In this document: positions 63,245-64,000 of the stretch, in pieces
Layout: each line of letters opens with the position of its first letter
How positions within the stretch are numbered: the stretch's first letter is position 1
Origin: an uncultured Porphyromonadaceae bacterium
Lineage (GTDB): Bacteria > Bacteroidota > Bacteroidia > Bacteroidales > Muribaculaceae
NCBI GenBank assembly: GCA_905198125.1
Contig: CAJKBH010000007.1
Span: 1-64,000, forward strand
Reading direction: 5' to 3'
Length of the DNA stretch: 64,000 nt
Made by a program: the position numbers and the translations under genes
The notes under the pieces: generated by a model
Told to the model about the DNA's origin: nothing
Databases searched by the model: none
Seen by the model: only the letters and a program-made list of their open reading frames with translations

Positions 63245-63252
63245 CAAATATA
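63245..63252 (-). promoter_or_regulatory. -7 box of the LRR/glycosidase-like cluster
   Basis: The reverse strand reads TATATTTG with a TTTG about 20 bases upstream (near 63273), a full -33/-7 pair. It leaves a leader of about 95 bases before the ATG at 63144. Confidence 0.6.
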
Positions 63253-63376
63253 TGGTTTTGATTCGTTATTTCCAAATATTTTTTTGAAAATTTTTATAAA
63301 AATTAAGCAAATATGTCTGTATGGAAGTCAACGATGAGATTATCGATTCGGGTAATCGATTTACAGTCAATAAAAA

Positions 63377-63399
63377 AGCCAGCCGTGATGTGGCTGGCT
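63377..63399 (-). terminator. intrinsic terminator of queC
   Basis: AGCCAGCC and GGCTGGCT pair around a 7-base loop. On the reverse strand TTTTTTA follows. It is 87 bases past the queC stop. The rest of 63145-63485 holds the promoter at 63245 and a small ATCGATT/AATCGAT palindrome near 63333-63351, and no gene. Confidence 0.8.
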
Positions 63400-63485
63400 G
63401 TAAGGCGGTTTATGCTTGCTCTGACGTCGTTTATGTTTGCTTTAGCTTTAACTCTTAAATTGTATTCGTACTCCTGTTCTTGCTC

Positions 63486-64000
63486 TTATTCTAACTCCGG
63501 AAGCGACAGATAGTCTGTCGGGTCGTTGACGCCGGCGAGGGTGAACGCCTCGTGGCGTTCCACGCACGTGCCGCAGCGGCCGCAATGACGCTCGCCGCCC
63601 TTGTAGCATGAATATGTCTGCGAATAATCCACGCCAATCTTGGCGCCGCGAGCCACTATGTCGGCTTTCGTGAGGTTGGTGTAGGGGGCGAAGATTCGGG
63701 TGTCGGTGTATGTGCCCTGCGCCATGGCTTCGGACATGGCGTTGATGAATCCCTCGCGGCAGTCCGGATAAATGGCGTGGTCGCCGCCGTGATTGGCTAA
63801 CATTACGAATTTCAGGCCGTTGCTTTCGGCCAGACCGCAGGCCGCCGCCAGCATGATGCCGTTGCGGAAAGGCACTACGGTCGCCTTCATGTTCGAGTCC
63901 TCGTAATGTCCCTCCGGAATCTCCTCGGCACCGCTGAGCAGCGACGAATTGAAATACTTGCCTATGAAGGCCAACGGGATGACGATATGCGGCACGCCGG
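63486..64000 (-). CDS. queC: 7-cyano-7-deazaguanine synthase, C-terminal part
   Basis: The reading frame is open to the right edge, so the N-terminal ATP-binding part is missing. The Met at 63995 is probably internal. The visible 170 residues hold the family middle (VPFRNGIMLAAACGLAES, NHGGDHAIYPDCREGFINAM) and the zinc cluster SCYKGGERHCGRCGTCVERH with four cysteines. QueC makes preQ0 from 7-carboxy-7-deazaguanine for queuosine tRNA modification. Confidence 0.95.
   Translation of the reverse strand, partial: GVPHIVIPLAFIGKYFNSSLLSGAEEIPEGHYEDSNMKATVVPFRNGIMLAAACGLAESNGLKFVMLANHGGDHAIYPDCREGFINAMSEAMAQGTYTDTRIFAPYTNLTKADIVARGAKIGVDYSQTYSCYKGGERHCGRCGTCVERHEAFTLAGVNDPTDYLSLPELE

Overview
The window looks like chromosomal DNA from a gut Bacteroidales bacterium, most likely of the Muribaculaceae type (lineage is inference). 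Signs seen directly are promoters with the Bacteroidetes -7 box TAnnTTTG, a type IX secretion (T9SS) set (PorU, PorV, PorZ, plus a second PorU-like peptidase), BspA-type leucine-rich repeat proteins, a DUF3244 protein and C-terminal secretion tails. Core genes are GC-rich. Several accessory genes (10.7-14.0 kb, 36-39.7 kb, 56.6-63.2 kb) are clearly more AT-rich.

Layout. 0-3.8 kb: purF-carA-carB (carB cut by the window edge). 3.9-7.9 kb: exopolysaccharide export trio Wza / tyrosine kinase / CpsB phosphatase, divergent from panB. 9.1-12.2 kb: operon of a secreted glycosidase-like protein and two paralogous small secreted proteins. 12.4-14.8 kb: DUF3244 protein divergent from a membrane TPR regulator. 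14.8-15.2 kb: repeat block and terminator. 15.2-18.0 kb: leuS. 18.1-23.0 kb: a five-gene phosphorylcholine (lic-like) operon of outer-membrane protein, LicC, LicA, BCCT transporter and LicD. 23.1-27.8 kb: an isolated phage head module (portal, scaffold-like, major capsid-like, small protein, connector-like) with no terminase, integrase or tail gene. It carries two copies of one promoter module and a foldback element. 27.9-32.3 kb: an in-frame RdgB-PorZ fusion and an LRR protein. 32.3-37.2 kb: GH3-type adenylating enzyme, TrmB, Mrp ATPase, acyltransferase. 37.25-39.7 kb: tRNA-Leu(CAA) followed by Mrr nuclease and Fic protein. 39.7-49.9 kb: PorU2-rex-FAH-like-porU-porV-ispF-cvpA. 50-54.6 kb: a HAD-GH25 fusion, lgt, ackA, pta. 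54.7-56.7 kb: LptF/G-type permease. 56.7-63.1 kb: two LRR proteins and two signal-less glycosidase-like proteins, with hairpins between them. The window ends inside queC.

How they work together: PorU, PorV and PorZ belong to the known T9SS cell-surface attachment complex, and several encoded proteins carry tails that this system could handle. The lic-like operon contains every step from choline uptake to transfer of phosphorylcholine onto a surface glycan. The most unusual items are the stand-alone phage head module under host-style duplicated promoters, the RdgB-PorZ fusion, the HAD-GH25 fusion beside lgt, and the twin sortases co-transcribed with Rex.
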